DNA from: Desmodesmus armatus
Taxonomy: Eukaryota; Chlorophyta; Chlorophyceae; Sphaeropleales; Scenedesmaceae
Direction: 5' to 3'
NCBI GenBank assembly: GCA_007449985.2
Contig: VIIQ02000002.1
Span: 1,178,001-1,242,000, forward strand
Length of the DNA: 64,000 nt
Of the stretch, positions 62,001-64,000 are shown piece after piece (position 1 is the first letter of the stretch; each line of letters starts with the position of its first letter). The notes under the pieces are model-generated. The model was not told where the DNA came from, did no database searches, and saw nothing but the letters and a program-made list of their open reading frames with translations. The translations under genes and the position numbers were made by a program.

Positions 62001-63818
62001 GGCTTGGCGGGTGTAGCATCCATCCGCCGGTGGTAGTGCCCCATCATTGGCCCGTCATCCCCGCTGCTGTCCCCGTCTGCGTCTGGTGAGAAGGCCTGCA
62101 GCAGCTGCGCCTTGTGCTGGGGGTCCTGCCCCGCCCGCTGCATGAGCCTGCCCCACACCCCATCGCTGCGGGCGTTGTGCACGCTGGCAATGCGCAGCCT
62201 CGTCTCCCGCTGGGCCCGCTTGGCTGCCTGCCTCTGGCTGCGGCGGGTGCTGGCTGCTGTAGCCTCCTGCCCCTCATCCCCAGCACCTGCCCCGTCCTCG
62301 TGCTCCTCCCCATCCTCCTCATCAGAGGAGCTGTCGCTGTGGGCTGCGGCAGCACCAGCCTCCTCCTCCTCCTCTTCCCCATCGGCCCTATCAGCCTCGC
62401 TGTCACTGCCGGCCCCGCTGTGTGGGTGCTGTGCTTCCTGCAGCTCACCAGCAGCAGCATGACCCTCAGGCGGCGAGGGCTTGCGGCTGACGCAGCGATC
62501 CAGCAGGGCAGCAACAGGCGACGCACGCAGGGTGCCAGTTGCCCGCCGCGTGGCGTGGCCGTGTGCAGGCAGCAGGCCGCCCTCGGGCTCTGCTGAGGCC
62601 TCTGCTGGCTCGCTGCTGCCCTCAGGCTGGGGTGTGCTGCGCTGGGATGCTGAGCTGCGGCCCCCTGGCTTGCGCCTGGCTGCACCCACCAGCTGCCCAG
62701 CACTCGCCCGTAGCTGCTGCTCCTGCTCCTCCAGCAGCTGCTGCTGCTCCTCGGCATCCATCATGTCCTCACTAGATGGGCCGCGCTGGAGTGCAGCTGC
62801 TGCTGCAGTGCTGTCAGCAGGAGCCCCGCTGCCCTCTGCGGCATTAGCAGACACGTCAGGCCCATGCAGGCCAACGTCAGGGCTGCCCCCGCTGCCGCTG
62901 GCTGCTGCCGCCCTGCTTGCTGCACCTGCCTGCACACCTGCACCGGTGCCAGAGTGAGCAGCCTTGCGGGCCTTGCTGGGGCCAGACTTGGCAGGCAGCT
63001 TGCGCTTGGGGGCAGGCTTCTTCTGCTTGCGTGCCTTGTCGCCTGCTGCTGCCGGCTGTGCTGCAACGTCTGCCCCCTCAGACCCGGCCCGCTCCTCCCC
63101 CGCCACACTGCTGCGGTCACCACCACGGGGTGCTGGTGCTGCCATGGGACCCTGGTCTGCTGCTCGAGCTGCACCCTCGGGTTCACCCTCCTCCTCCTCA
63201 TCATCATACTGCATGGCATCCCCATCAGCAGATGCACCCCGCTGCTCCCCTGCTGCCAGCCTGCGTCTGCTGCCCTCCAGCCGGGCCGCTGGCCCCTCAG
63301 CTGCTGCGGCTGCTGCTGGTTCCTCCTCGCCTGCCAGCATGTTGCCGCTGCTGGTGCCCCGCCTGCCGCTACGGCGGCCAGTTTCCACCGGCGGCGCCTC
63401 TGCTGCTGCAACAGCTGCCTCTGCCGCAGCTCTGACAGCCACCCAGGTGGCCTCAGGAGGGCCCTCCAGCTCCTTGCCAGCTGCAGCCGCTGCCTTTCTC
63501 TGTGCCTCTGCTGCCGCACGCAGCTTCTCAACGCCTGCCGCCCCCACGGGGAACTTGGGGTTGGGCATGGTGCCGCGGACTGCTGCCAGCTGTGCCTCCG
63601 TCATGAGTGCCTGCAGCAGCTTCTGCTGGCTGTCCTCCAGGTAGGTGCTGAGGGGGTAGTACAGCACCTTGGCCTGGACACCCTTGTACACCAGGGCTGC
63701 ACGGTCACAGGCACAGGCAGCCTCCTCCTGGGTCTCAAACAGGCCAAAGTAGCGGTAGCGGCCGGCCAGGGATACGGTGGCCTGCCACCTGTTGGCACGC
63801 TTGCTCCACAACACGTTC
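59099..63818 (-). CDS. Giant AP2-domain protein with AT-hook motifs (5' end missing)
   Basis: One exon of 4720 nt runs from an acceptor at 63818 to the stop at 59099-59101 (about 1570 residues). It opens inside an AP2/ERF DNA-binding domain (ANRWQATVSLAGRYRYFGLF, then EEAACACDRAALVYKG). The first strand and the start codon lie on exons beyond the right edge. The rest is Ala/Gln/Ser-rich with acidic blocks, basic clusters (SKPRKKRRREAGP, GRGRRRRAKARAG) and two AT-hook-like motifs (SRGRPRSA near 61255 and GGRPPGKAKPK near 59830). This suggests a nuclear DNA-binding regulator. Green algae have large AP2 proteins of this kind with unknown targets. Low-complexity length may vary between strains. 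Confidence 0.82.
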
Positions 63819-64000
63819 CTGGTGACAGCAGGCACCACACAGCAGGCCAGCACTGGTCAGCTTACAACACAAGTAAGCACAGGTCAGCTGCTGACACGGT
63901 TCCGCACAGGCAGTTACTAACACAGGACTACATACACCGGTCAATTGATTTTTCTGCCCTGAACAAACAGTGCGGCTACAGTACAGCACAGCACTCGTCA
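63819..64000 (-). other. Intron of the AP2 gene running off the window
   Basis: The acceptor at 63819-63820 is preceded by a pyrimidine-containing stretch. No further exon is visible before the edge. Confidence 0.5.

Overview
The window is nuclear DNA of a eukaryote, most probably a green alga of the class Chlorophyceae. The genes are densely interrupted by short GT-AG introns, and the sequence is rich in CAG/GCA repeats encoding glutamine and alanine runs. TGTAA motifs, the usual algal poly(A) signal, lie downstream of several stop codons. The gene content is plant-like: an AP2-domain protein, a plastid-type DnaJ zinc-finger protein, an AMT1-type ammonium transporter and a plant-type SNAP43 subunit. 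The species cannot be named from this sequence alone. No operon, CRISPR array or intact transposon was seen.

Layout, left to right. (1) An ACL4-like TPR chaperone (-, 457-4822, runs off the left edge) has a 2.76 kb intron. That intron holds a possible nested secreted-protein gene (+, 1155-2410) and small repeats. (2) An unrecognised gene with a KOW/Tudor-like segment (+, 5386-9537). (3) EMC8/9 (-, 10935-11783) and a BSD2/LQY1-like zinc-finger protein (+, 12140-12917) share a 356 bp divergent promoter. (4) A poorly understood 4.1 kb stretch contains exons of an unassigned minus-strand gene (14533 to about 15300). (5) An AMT1 ammonium transporter (-, 17025-20945) has a repeat-rich upstream region. 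(6) A very large USP22/Ubp8-type deubiquitinase (-, 22608-31441) is followed head-to-head by an RS/RRM/UHM splicing factor (+, 31763-34742). (7) The cohesin subunit SMC3 (-, 36062-46600, about 28 exons) is head-to-head with a SNAP43/SNAPC1-like snRNA transcription factor (+, 46984 to about 50130). (8) A membrane-anchored alpha/beta hydrolase (+, 50769-54877) and a small membrane protein (+, 55915-56497) follow. (9) A giant AP2/AT-hook protein (-, 59099-63818) loses its first exon(s) past the right edge.

Themes. Most genes serve nuclear gene expression or chromosome function: SAGA deubiquitination, 3' splice-site recognition, cohesin, snRNA promoter recognition and transcription regulation. 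Four pairs start head to head within 321-563 bp of each other. Two conserved enzymatic or structural domains, in the USP and in SNAP43, are split by hundreds of residues of low-complexity insert. The USP insert also carries a half-CXXC-like zinc finger, which is the most unusual architecture here. Several conserved genes need a one-base correction or an ultrashort intron to stay in frame, mostly at homopolymers or CAG repeats. These may be sequencing errors.

Limits. Exon ends were derived by eye from splice consensus, codon phase and family resemblance. No alignment or database search was run.
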